Shown in pieces: positions 35,871 to 48,975 of a stretch of 64,000 nucleotides of DNA. The position numbers and the translations under genes are program-made. The DNA lies in assembly GCA_039720395.1 (NCBI GenBank), contig CM077832.1:14760966-14824965 (forward strand), in the 5' to 3' direction. Source of the stretch: Liquidambar formosana. Its lineage: Eukaryota > Streptophyta > Magnoliopsida > Saxifragales > Altingiaceae. Each line of letters begins with the position of its first letter. The first letter of the stretch is position 1. The notes beneath the pieces were generated by a model that saw nothing but the letters and a program-made list of their open reading frames with translations, did no database searches and was not told the DNA's origin.

Positions 35871-38800
35871 TCAATCTCTGATATTCACATCCATCTTCCG
35901 GGTTTGGGATTGAAACATGTCAGCAATATCGGCAGCAGTGCTACATCCCTCTGGTGTTCTATCTAATACAGAACGAACAAATCTTGGAAATCTGACTGAG
36001 ATGCCCCGGGACGGATGGACTAAGCCAATGGCAGCTTGGTGCACTGGGGATACTGTGAAGTCTGCACCTCGAATTTGCCAAACAAGTTCGGGAGAAAACC
36101 ACATGTCAGGCACCTCAGCTGTCTGATAGTAAGGTGGCTTTTTGGACAAGATCTTATCCCCAGAATAGAACTCTTTCATCTGACATTCACAAACACCCTG
36201 TTATTTTGATGATGAAGGGTTCTAATAGCATGATACATAACAAACTTCTACCAAAAGGATTTCAAGACAGGTATTAACATAAATATCTTAACCATTGGCC
36301 TGACAGTTTGTAATTCATGTGCAAAGACAGAATCTTTAACTTCAACTAAGGTTCTGGCATTTTGGAGGGAGACTATTCAGAAAATGGCTGCAGGGTATAA
36401 TGTATAATACTGTTAATGAGGCTCATTCACATTGATTAGGGTGAATGAAATGCGAACATAAAGCTGATTTCCAGGAAGAGGCCTCCCCATTTAGGAAAAG
36501 GAGGTCATTTTCCATGGTTATAGAGGATTATAAAACTCATCACAACAAAAGCAACAAGCTTAGTGTGCTGTGAACAAGAAAAATATTATAAAACTGCTTC
36601 CTAGATTTTGTTTTCCCACAACCAATAAAATCTATATATGAAAACCAGTATCTGCATATCCATTTCAGATTCATCATGAGATCTTTTAAAAGGCAGTTTT
36701 AGGGGTTTCAGTTATGAGAACTTGGTTTCTATATAGAAACTGGGAGCTAAAAATCTTAATCCAGCTACAGCCACCACATTCATTTAAATCCATAGATGTT
36801 TCCATAAAATAACAGACTATTTAGCTCCTACATGAAATAATATAAATGAAAGAAAGCAAAACAAGCAGCTTTACTCCATTTTAAATCTCTTGCCATACCT
36901 ATACTAACATGACCAAATGACATGCACTTTTTAAACTACCAAGTACCAAGAAAATTAGCAACAGCCACATTTACCTCTGTGTAGAAGGAATCTGAGAACC
37001 CGGACATGACACGACACACACTCTGAAAGTCCTCGGAGTCAGGGTTGTAACAAGCCATGAGGAATGGACTGTACCTGAAACAAACAACGAAAGAAAGACA
37101 AAAAAAGTCGCAAATCAAAACATGGCTAGCAGCACTACTTCAACACATAAGAAGCATTTAAAAAGCACTCAGAAATAAAATCACTCAAAACTTGTATCTG
37201 TGACATTGAATATGCATCAATTTTATTTTGAAGAGCATTTGAAAAATGTTTCTAATAGATTTTCATAATTATTTCTTTGGACTTTAAATTTTGAAACATA
37301 CCCAATCCCCACCCCACCCACCCTGCATGGTAGCTTGATCTCATAACCTCTTGAACCTAAAGTCTTGAGGACACCCTCCAAATAACAACTAAGTTGCAGC
37401 AGCTCTTGGTTAACCATACAATTCCAAGAAAGGAATTTATTATTGTTTTTGGTAATGACTGCTTTCTTTCTATACTATATCGAGTCCAATCTACTTTGTG
37501 CCTTGAAATAATGCGGAAACAAAAGGGACAGTTTCTGAATGCCGTCTTATCAAAAGCAGTGTTACAGGCAGCACAAAGGAAAGATAAAACTGAGCTCATT
37601 ACCATCCTGCTTTTCTCCCATTGCCATGCCAAGCTCCAATTGGGACCAAATCAAGAGAGTCATTCAATCCATCCACATAATCTCGCTTGACCTATAAAAA
37701 AGGCAGATCTCTCAATCAAAGGTCGAAATTTTCTCAGTTTAAAATTTCACAGTAGTAAAATAATCCTTCAATCTTGCATAAAATAGAACCTTTAACCATG
37801 TGTCCATACGCTTTGACGGAGAGTATCCAGCATCAACATCTAGAGATTTAACCATAATTCCTTCACACGAAGAATGGAGCGCGTCTTCAAGGAAAGAGTT
37901 TATTTTAGTTAACGTGGCTTCACTGGTTAAAGAAGCTTCATCCGCTTCTACCTGCAAAGAAGCATATTATACAAATCATAGACTACCCAATGATCAATTA
38001 TAAAAACAGCTAAGATCAAAGCACTTACTGTTGTTTCCTTTGCATATTCAAAATAGCCCAACTTCTCATCATAAAACAAATCCTTCAAATCTGTAATTTG
38101 TTTTATTTTTTTATTTTTTGTGCCAAGAAAAAAAAAAATCAGAATATGCAATACTTCCTGGGGCATTTTCTAGTTCTAGTAAAAAGGAAGAACTACAGCA
38201 ATGTAGGACAGAAAATACATTTTCGTCTTTGGCGAAGAGGAAAACCCAACAACCTGTAACAGAAAATTTGTTTAGGGTTAGCTGAAATGGGAATGCCTTT
38301 CTGGTTAAATTATAATTCATTCAATGCTCATATGCAGTGACAAAGAATCTCTTCCTTTTTCCATTTTTATTTTTATTTTTCTTCTTTTTGAATTGAAAAA
38401 GGAGAAACCAATGGCACAAAAACAATACAAAGTGCATATTGCGATGTTCGTAAAGTTCATAATTACAAAAAAAAAAATAGAAATTGTACAGAACTTCCAA
38501 AACTACTTAATAATCCGCTACCCTTATGGCTCCAGAACTAGACTACTTGACCACCACTAATGCCAAACTTATAGAAATTACCTAACCAAATGCAAAAATC
38601 AAATTACGACAAAACCAAATCACAAATTTAACTGCTTTTTAGTGAGTTCAGAATGTATTTTTGGAAATACAACTGGGTTATGCAGTTAGTTTCACAAATC
38701 GAATTTTATTCATGAGTGTGCATGAGATTACTCAACAACTATAGAACTTTCATATGGCAAAAAGAAACATGCCTTTCTTGCAACGATGGCATATAAAATA

Positions 38801-41800
38801 AATCTTCCAAATCTTTAAGTATGTAAATAAGTCGGACGCAAAATTGTTCAGCATATAAATTTCTGTGAGTGTTTGTGCATGTACAACACCGAAAAAAAAA
38901 AAAAAAAAGGGATCAAAATGATTCCAAGAACAAGTTCTAGATAATTACTGCTCTCCATTAGCAAACATGATATCAAAGACAAAGACACAAATGTCAACCT
39001 GCATGGAGAGAAGATATCAGAAATTCAGCCAAAAATAAAATTAAAAAAATCCAGAAGAGTATACAACTAAATCAGAGTAACAGGAAGAGGGAAACAAAAA
39101 GTTATGGAACTGTTAATGTCAATGGAAGAAGGTTATAGACATCAAAATAAGAAAGAACAAAGGCAGTGGGGAACTGGGAGTTTCAAATTTTCCACTTAAG
39201 AAACTCATCATATACCTCACGGATAAAATATCTGTAATTCATGGTACAGAACAAGTCATGAACCCAAAGGAGAGTTGCAAGTAAGACCCTAAAATGCTAC
39301 TTAAACAAATCCTATTCCCATGAGAGTCAAGCTGCAATCTGTATAAAGATCTACTAAATCTGTTCTTTGAACTAAAGATTTTGCACAAGGTTATCAAGAA
39401 TACATTTCCACAGGAACCAATCATAAGACATAATTTGGGACTTCAATTTTTCTTTTTTTTTTTTTTTCTTTTTTTCCTTTTGGGAGGAAGTGGGGGCTGG
39501 GGGGTGGGGGTTTTGGAGGGGGGGGGGGGGGGTGAAGTTGTCGATGAGTAAGTTGTTCAATGTAGAAACTAGAAATTAGCATCACCAAATAACTTGCTTC
39601 ATAAGGGTAAGTGTTTTGGGCCATTCATCGAGGAGCACCCATTTTCCCCCTCAGTCTTGCATACACGAAGTCATAAATGCATATACAAAAGAAAAGCAAT
39701 GTGCCAATACAACTGACACATAAAGGGAATCTACCCAGCCCAGTTCAAAGCAACATCCATGTTAACAATCATCAAATAATTCTATCTAGACATGCACTCA
39801 AGCATCTCTGCAAGAATCAGAGAAATTTATGAAGCCTCCCCCAAACTTACAAAGTTATAACAACACATCAGCACCTAGATAAATTAACGACATAAACTAT
39901 TGTTAGGTTTCCAACCTAAAAGCCTAAGTTATGAGGTGGAGGGCCCAAACATATATATGAAGTCACACCAAAAACCATATTTGGGTGGTCAACAACAAAG
40001 AGAATTTTATTAGATCAAACAAAAAATTACAAGAGGAAGAGGACAAGGTGTCCTACGTGTGTGTCTATGGGGACAAAGGTGATGTTATTGTCAATCGGCT
40101 TTGGGTTGAATACTAAATCAAGAGATTCAACACACTTTAATCATTAGATAATGGCGTGGGGGCAAATGATAGAAAGTAAGAGATTTCTAAGGATCAAAGG
40201 TAAATCTTTCGACTTCCTTTTGGTCGGAGATAATCAGAAGGATAGCATCAAGATTTATGAAAATGGAAGAGGGATTAAGATTTCTGAAAATGGCACAGAA
40301 GCGAGATGGCTGGCTCGAGTGGTCGAAGAAATGAGGGTGTGGAAAGGTGCTAATGCTTTCATTCGCAAATCAAAGAGGTAACTTTGCTTGCCTTTCTGAA
40401 ATTAATAAGGGTAGAAGTAGATTCATTCTAATCCCTGAAGGCTACGAAGGAAATGGTTGGAAAGAATTTGGGAAAATTATTAGAGATCTGACACAAGAGA
40501 AAGGGCAGAGGAAGTGTGAGATAAAGGCTGATGATGGCCTAGGTTAGAGATTAGCCATTAATGTTCCAAAAGATGTTTGGGGGGTCCATAAAGAGGTAGC
40601 TAGGGTGGCAACTTCAATAGTTCCCATGGGCAGAGGACTATGCATTCAAACCAGGTACAACTCTATGGCAATAACTTTGGAGTTTGGGATAGGGTTGTGA
40701 TTTGTGATTTGGTTGGAAATAATTATAAATGGAGTGAGGTGACCAAAGCCTTGGAAAAACGTCTTTACAGAGGAAGCGATTTATGCCTATTTCCTTTCTC
40801 GGCAGATGGAGCAGTCTTCTTCTGTGCCATTGAAGAGACAGCGGCTAAGACAGGTAAACTGGGAAGGTTAATACTGGAGGATAATTTGGATGTCATTCTC
40901 CACAAATGGAGACCAGAGGTTAATTCCTTTGTTGATACAATTGCGGTAGATAAAGAGTGGATAGTGGTAAAAGGCTTACCATTTCACTTGTGGACTAGAG
41001 AAGTGTTTGATTCTATTAGGGACTGTTGTGGAGGTCCGATTATGTGTGACCGGAGAACGATGACAATGGATTTTCTTGAAGAAGCTATTTTACTGGTTAA
41101 AAGGGGAGATAATGGAGTCATTCCTACTAGATTGGAGGTACGAGATAGAGGAATGATGTATTCACTGAACATAAGAAAGCTAATAGGGAAGGAAGGAGGT
41201 AGAAAAGATATGTTTTTGCAGAATATGGGGAGAAGGGATATGGGTAAAATGCTCAATCGGTGCAACTCTCTGGAGGTTGTAGATGATAGGGCTTGTGTTA
41301 AAGGGACAAGTGGTAAAAGAATAGAGCAACAACATGAAAGTTTCAATACACTGAGTAAGGATGTCTTTTCTGCCCATATTGGTAGTGTCAGTAAGCTAGT
41401 GGGACCAGTCAAAATTTGAATTTTGAATCTGATAGAGAACAGCGGGAACACAATGGCAACCTTTTAGAAGGTGTTGAATATGGTCATGGGCCCCATTCAG
41501 AACTCAGGCCTTATTATTCTCAACATGATGATTGGCCAGATTTGAACGCTGCTGAAGATGCTTGTGCTCGGGCCTGTGATGTGGGCCAGAATTTTGAGGA
41601 AGTGGGTCAAGTACAATTATCAGGTCTTATAGGGCAAGATATTTCTTGATCTAGGCTTGATTTGCATAAATGTCAGATTAGCAAAGGTAGAGAGAAGAGA
41701 GTAGAACATTCTCGAGATTTTCGGAGGACTTCTCAGAACAATCATGGAGAGAAGAACAGTGAGTTAAAGAAAGATTTTCAGCTCTCTAGTAATTTGAAAC

Positions 41801-44800
41801 AAGGTCTCATCTTTGCAAGGAATGTCGAGGGGACGGAAGGTGATTCCTCAAGCTCATACCAGAAAGGAAGCGATGATGAGGAGATCGAGACTACTACTGA
41901 AGACGAAAAGGGGAATAGCAGTCCTGCAACTGTAGTTAGTGGGTATCACCTATTTCAAGAGCTTTCAGGTAAGGGACATCCACACCGACAAGTGGATGAT
42001 GCTTGTATATTAGATTAAAAAAACAAGGTTTTTATTGATGAAGGAATTGGGGATTATACGGCTGATGAGGAAGACGCTAATCATGGTGACAATTCTAGGA
42101 GACACCGTTTATCTTTTACAGAAAGGAATGAAGATGGTGGGCTACTACAGGGGATTCGAATGACGGTAATTATGATTCATTTATTCCTGATTCTATGGGT
42201 TCTTCTGATGATCGAGTCGATGAAGTCCAGATAAATGCCAACAAAAGTCACGAAACAACTCCAATTCATTTTGCCAAGGATATAGGAATTGAACCAAGGA
42301 ATGGGGAAGGGGTTTATATTCACAATTTCTATACTCAATCCACCTCTTCTATTTCTATGCATTTACAAGGTAATTCTCTGATTGATATAATTCCAACTTA
42401 CGATTTCTCCCCTGCTTTGCGGTTTGAGAAAGTCCCTATTATTTTGAATCCAGAAAAGGCTGATCAGACAATAGAATGCCAAAGAGAAACCAGATGTTTA
42501 AAGGGTGGCTCTACTTCTCAAGGTGAGGAGGAGCAAGGGATTAGGGAGACTAATTCTGAGTTGGAAGGTTATTTTGAGGAGGAAGATGGGGATAGAGAAT
42601 CTTGTTGGTTTAAGGAGGACTGGGCTGTCCTTAGAGATTTGTTCAGAAAGTTAGGCTTTTTTATTGTTAGAGAAAGAGCTTATAAATCCAGAGAAGGTGT
42701 GGGAGGTAGAATCAAAAGGGCGAGTTTAAGTAGAGGAGGTAGAAGAAGGAGAGGAAGGGTTTTTAGAGAAGCTAAGGAATAAAGGAAATTACAATGGGAG
42801 GTTAATTATGATGGGGCTAAATCTAGGAATATTGGGGGATGCAGTCGAGTTAAGATATGAAGATTTTGAGTTGGAATGTCAGAGGTTTAGGTTCGATGAG
42901 GAAAAGAAAGGTGATAAAAAATGTGCTTCTTAGTTCTCAACCGGATATTGTGATGCTTCAAGAATCTAAGTTAGATGAGGTTGATAGCTCTTTAGTTAGA
43001 AGTATTTGGGATGTTCATCATAAAGAATGGGCTTTTGTTTCTTCTGTTGGAGCTTCTGAAGGAATTATCCTCATATGGGATTCGAGGGTTGTTAAAGGCA
43101 TTGAGGTGGCAGAAGGGTCTTTTTCTGTTTCTGTTAGGTTTAAACCCATCGTTGGGGTTGAGTGGTGGTTGTTTTGTGTGTATGGCCCGGATAAAACTAG
43201 ATTAAGAAAAGCTTTTTGGAAGGAATTAGGGAGGCTGTTTGGGTTGTGTAGTCCTTATTGGTGTCTGGGTGGGGACTTCGATAGGTGGAGGATTGAAGGC
43301 ATTGATTGGAGTCCTATAGAGGAGTCTAGTGCGATCTTGTTGGAGAAACCTTTTTCGGAGGAGGAAATTAGAGAAGCTGTCTTTGACATGAGTAGGGATA
43401 AGTTGCCTGGGCTCAACGGTTTTACCATGGCTGTTTTTCAGGATTGTTGGGGAGTTATTAAAGGAGATTTGCTTGAGGTCTTTAGGGAGTTTTTTGAGAA
43501 TGGGGTCATAAATAGTTGTACTAATGCCTCTTTTATTTGTCTTATTCCAAAGAAAGATAGATCCATTAGCATCAAGGATTTTAGGCCCTATTAGCTTAGT
43601 CACTAGTTTTTATAAGATTATTGCTAAGATCTTATCGCATAGACTTAGGGAGGTTCTTAGTGAGACTATTACAGAAGCTCAAGGAGCTTTTGGGGAGACA
43701 AATTCTTGATGCGGTTCTTATTGCTAATGAAGTGGTTGAGGATTATAAGAAAAGGAAAAAGGAAGGCCTTATCTTTAAACTGGATTTTGAAAAGGCATAT
43801 GACCATGTTGATTAGAGCTTTCTTGATCATGTTCTTGAGAGGAAAGGCTTTTGGTGAGAGATAGAGAGGTTGGATGAAAGAGTGTCTAAGGTCCATGAAT
43901 TTTGCAGTGATGGTTAATGGTAGACCTAGAGGGTGGTTTGAGGCCTCTACAGGCTTAAGGTAGGGGGATCCCCTTTCTCCCTTTTTATTTACTATTGTAG
44001 TGGATACCCTTAGTAGGATTGTGAGTAAGGCTGTGAAGAGGGATATTATTTGTGGTTTTGAAGTGGGTAGGGATAAAGTTAAGATCTCTCATCTTCAATT
44101 TGCCGATGACACTTATTTTATTTCTTGATGCGGATGAAGAGAAATTGAGGAATTTGACTATTTTGGTGAGAGGTTTTGAATTGCTTTCTGGTTTGAAGAT
44201 TAATCTTTTCAAGAGTTCTTTAGGTGGGATCAATGTGGAGGCTACCGAGCTGGTTAGATTAGCGACTGATATAGGTTGTTCCATTAGTGAGTGGCCCATA
44301 AATTATCTTGGTATGCTTCTTGGAGCAACCCCTTGACTGTAAGTTTTTGGGATGGGGTGGTGGAGAAGATTGGTAAGAGAGTGGATGGTTGGAAGAAGGC
44401 CTATGCTTCTAGGAGGGGGTAGATTAACTTTGGCTAGTGCTGTTCTCAATAGCATTTCGATTTATTTTTTGTCTCTTTTTAAGATTCCTAAGAAAGTGGC
44501 CCTTAGAATTGAGAAAATGCAAAGATATTTTTTGTGGGAAGGCAGTGGGGAAGGGAAAAAAGATCATTAGGTGAATTGGGAGGTGGTGTCTAGAGCTAAG
44601 AATAAAGGTGGGCTTGGTTTAGGTAACATTATCCTTAGGAATGTTGCTCTTACTGGAAATGGTTGTGGAGATTCCCTATTGAACTAGATTCCCTTTGGCA
44701 TTCCATTATTAAAAACAAGTATGGCATTCAAAATAACGGATGGGATTCTAACATTGTGGAAAGGGAGAGTTTTCGTTGCCCTTGGAAATTTATCTCCTAT

Positions 44801-47800
44801 GGTCTTCCTTGTTTTTTGAACCATATTAAACTTCTTGTTCACAATGGTGCTCGCATTCGTTTTTGGGATGATGTGTGGGTAGGAGAGAGACCTCTTTCCT
44901 CTTTATTTCCTCGGTTATATAATCTTTCCTAGGTCAAAGATGCGTTCATTATTGATATGGTTACTGTGGATTCCAATTCTTTGAATTGGAATTTCTTTTT
45001 GTCTCGCAATCTTAATAACAAAGAATTGGAGGAAATGATAACTCTTTTGGATACTATTCAGGATATTTTGCTTGCCACTTCGAATTCTGATAGAAGATTG
45101 TGGACTAGCTACTCTTCTGGCTCTTCTTCTTCTAAATCTTATTTTGATTCTCTGACAGAGGTTTCCTTGGTTCCAATTTTTACCCATTCCAGAATGATTT
45201 GGAAAGCTGTTGCGCCTTTGAAGGTGAAAATTTTGGCTTGGTCGGTTGCGCATCAGAAGACTAACACCAATGATTGGATTCAAAGAAAAAGACCTTGTAT
45301 TTCCCCTCAATGGTGTGCTCTTTGTAAAAGGAGAGAGAATCAGTGGATCACCTATTTCTTCACTGTGAGATCTCAATGGTGCTGTGGCAGTGTTTGTTTC
45401 TCCTTGCTGGTTTATATTGGGTTAGGCCTAGGCATATTGATGGTTTGCTTGAGATAGATTTTAGAGGGTTTGGAAGGTCTAAGAGGGCTAAAGTCCTTTG
45501 GAGCAGTGCTTTTATGGCTATCTTATGGGTGATTTGGATTGAAAGAAATGCTAGAATATTTAAGGATATTCAGGAGGATATTGATGGCATATGGGATAGG
45601 ATGTGTTTTCTCGCTTCTCTGTAGGCTTCGGTGGACAAATCTTTTGATGGTATCCCTTTGTTCTTGATTGTTAGAAATTAGGTCGAGATTTGTGCTTCGA
45701 AGACTGTTAAGAGTTCTGTGGTGGGAAATCACTTCTACCCCCCTTGAGTGTTGTTTGTTTTTTTGTTTGGTTCTGGCCTTTTTGCTGATTGTTAGGCCTT
45801 GTGTAGTTTTTGCTTCTTTTCTCTTCTTGTGCCTCTTTGATGAGGATTGTGCTTTGTTGGGCTTCTGTTCTTGTTTCTCTTTATTAGACTTCTTGCCCAA
45901 TTTGTATTTCTCTCCTTGATTAATACAATTTGTTTCTTATCAAAAAAAAAAAAAAAAAAAAAACATATTGGGTGATGTGGGATGTGGGGCTTTCGAACAA
46001 GTCAAACAACTATGTAAAAAGGGGTCCAAAAGATACTTATCAAACCAGATCCTGTTGCAGTATGTTAATGATTTAAACATTCAACTTTTTATATTTCACT
46101 TTTAATTCAACAAAGCATTGGATCATGAAATAATGGAAAAAAACAATGATATATCAAACTCATGGTCTAAATATCTGAAATATCTTCGATAACTGTGATA
46201 TATCCATGTATTGGGACCCTCAATAGGATATGCACCTTACATATCTTTTTCCCAATTTATTGGTCAAGAAATCCTGATATATTGAAAATATCGGTAGAAA
46301 ATGTTGATTTAGCAAGGACATATTGAAAATATCAAGGATATAACGAAAATCAGTCAAAACGCTATAAAAAATAGTATCAAGGTCTTTGATTTTAACTTTA
46401 TTATTTCATGTCTTTCTTTAACCAGAGCTTTAATACAGTCTACACCACAAGTACATAATCCCATAGCTTGTGTTATACACTTACAAAAAACACACATTTA
46501 AGCATTAGGGCATGGGTTGATGCACATCACTAGAATCCTAGAGCATGCTATTTCAGAGCAATATAAGCATCATTGAAACATTTGCATTACTACTTATAGT
46601 AATTATATGAGAAAGCCATACTATGGTTTAAATATTAGAACTTTGAGTTGTAGAATGATAAGGATAGGGATCATAGACTTAAGCCACCCAAGAACTCCAT
46701 GAGATAATGATTTTGTATATGACATTATTAATTTATTAGTTTATCATTGTATAATATAATATATATTTTAATGTTACATGACATTTAAATATTAAATTTG
46801 CATAAATTTGTATTCTTTATTTGCTTAACAAGGCACACTTTTTGTACCCTATAAAACACAAATTTTTCTGATACATATTTAATTTGTAACTTTTTATTCT
46901 AAATTGTATACTAGATTCTAATTCTAGTTTCACTGAAAATTTCCATGTTTAACTAATAATATCCGTCATATCTCTGAATCAATATAAATATTTTCAATAC
47001 TGTCGATATATCTGTGTTTTTGGACTCTTGATATATCCATCAATATCAATACTTAAGTCCTTGGTCAAACCTTAATGCTATCAATTGTAATCAAGGAATA
47101 TTTACTCCCTCTGTCCCGCGAAGATAGTTCTTGGAAGGACATGAGCTTGCAGCCATTTTTCCGATCAATTGCCACTACCTGAAACCAGAAGACACCATAG
47201 ATATAGAAATAGATAACAAAATTTTGAAGAGTCCAATTCAGTAACAAAAATTGACCAACCCAGTGAGTACAATAGAAACAAACAGATCAATTCAATCCTC
47301 AAACATCATATAGCATCTTCCACTAAAAACATGCTACCTCTGCATCCAGTATGAAAGTCACAGCAGCAGGCTTACAGGATTCCTTAATTGTATTAACCAA
47401 ATCTGGAAATCTTGAAGTTGTTTCATCCCCCTTTCGTGAAAAGACACTCACAGATCCATCAACTAATTTGTGAATTTGGGCACGCTGACCATCATATCTG
47501 GAAATGTACACACACAATGGACAGATGCAAACACTAGTTCAGCACGCAACGTGAAGCACTTAAAAGAAAAGGAGAAAAAAATGAAATGAACGAAAAATGT
47601 GTATAAGACATTTCCAACTTGATTGTAAAATGTGGATACCGCCATATATCATATGAAACATTATAAATAATCTAAATCTATCTCAAATTCTCTTCCTAAT
47701 ACCCTAAAAACCACCAAAACATTAAAAAAATTATAGAAATAATAAACCAATGCTCTTAATTTGACAAAAATATTCCTATGGCCCCCATGTCAAATATTTT

Positions 47801-48943
47801 CTCGAAGCATATGCCTTTCATGGGGTTCAATCACACAACCAAGGTGCATCTATGCTATAGGCCCTTGATATATTTTTTAGCTTCCCTTCATCATATGTTC
47901 CTGAAACGAAGTTCAGATGGCACATGCTGGTTCCTAAGGAACAAACTTCTTGGTCAATAAATTTCTTGGGTTGTTCTACATAACACCCATGGAAAAACAT
48001 TTCAAATGAGTTATAGTGGGGGACAGAAGTAGAGTGAGATTTTGGAAAGATGAATGGTGTTCTAACTTGCCTCTTATGTTGGAATACCCATCTTTGTATG
48101 ATAATGCTTTGGACAAGGAAGCTTTGGTTAGTGATTATACGGAAGGGGTTAAGGCTGCCATTTATTGGAATGTTATTTCTTTTTAGGCGTTTCAATGATT
48201 GGGAATTGGAGAGTGATGAATTTTTGTCAACTTCTTTATGATAGTAAGTTTTTGGAGGGAGAGAATGATTCTTTGGTCTGGCGTAAGGACTCTAAAAGGT
48301 TATTCTCCGTGAAATCTTTCTACAATATTTTAAGACCTCAAGGGATCCTTTTCTTCTAGTGAAGACTACGTAGATTGCTTCGGCTCCTACTAAAGTGGCC
48401 TTCTTTTGTTGGTTGGTGGGTAGTGATAAATGTTTGACTTTGGATCATCTAATCGAGAGAAGGTGGTCTATGCCGAATAGATGTGTTGTGTAAAGACAAG
48501 GCGGAAACGGTGGATCATCTTTCCATCCATTGCATGGTGGCTAGAAGTTTTTGGATGCCTTCTTTTGATTTGTTTGGAGTCCATTGGGTTCTTCCTTCGT
48601 CTACCCATGACCTTCTTTCGAGTTGGTGGATTAAAGGGGGAAATAAGGAGGCAAAGGTGATTTAGAGAATGACCCCTTATGCTACTTTTTGGTGCATTTA
48701 GAGAGAGGAATCTTGGAACTTTTGAAGGGACTGAAAAGTCTATCATTGATCTCAAATCTGTTTTGGTTAAGATTCTGTTTTTGCGGTATTCTAGCTATTC
48801 TAATCTTCATAACCTTTGTTTTGTACATTTTTGTAGATTCCCTTAAGCTTTAGAGGGGTTTTTGTTTGGTAATTGTACATATCTCATGTAATTGGGCTAG
48901 ATCTTTTTGTTATTATACATATTTATTTACTTCGTCAAAAAAG

Positions 48944-48975
<32 letters not shown>

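Larger units (their letters stand above)
39989..45963 (+). mobile_element. Near full-length but dead L1 LINE, antisense in LIG6 intron
   Basis: About 6 kb with the order 5'UTR, ORF1, ORF2, 3'UTR, poly(A) (45942-45963). The 3' boundary is firm. The 5' boundary is tentative: CATATTTGGGTG at 39976-39987 resembles CATATTGGGTG just after the tail (one-base indel), which may be the target duplication. Both ORFs carry stops and frameshifts, so it cannot move. It fills most of the 8.1-kb intron between the exons ending at 47071 and starting at 38998. Confidence 0.8.

Noticed and set aside
40640..41419. 259-codon ORF as a host gene
   Set aside because: It carries the DUF4283-type ORF1 signature and lies inside a broken LINE that ends in poly(A).
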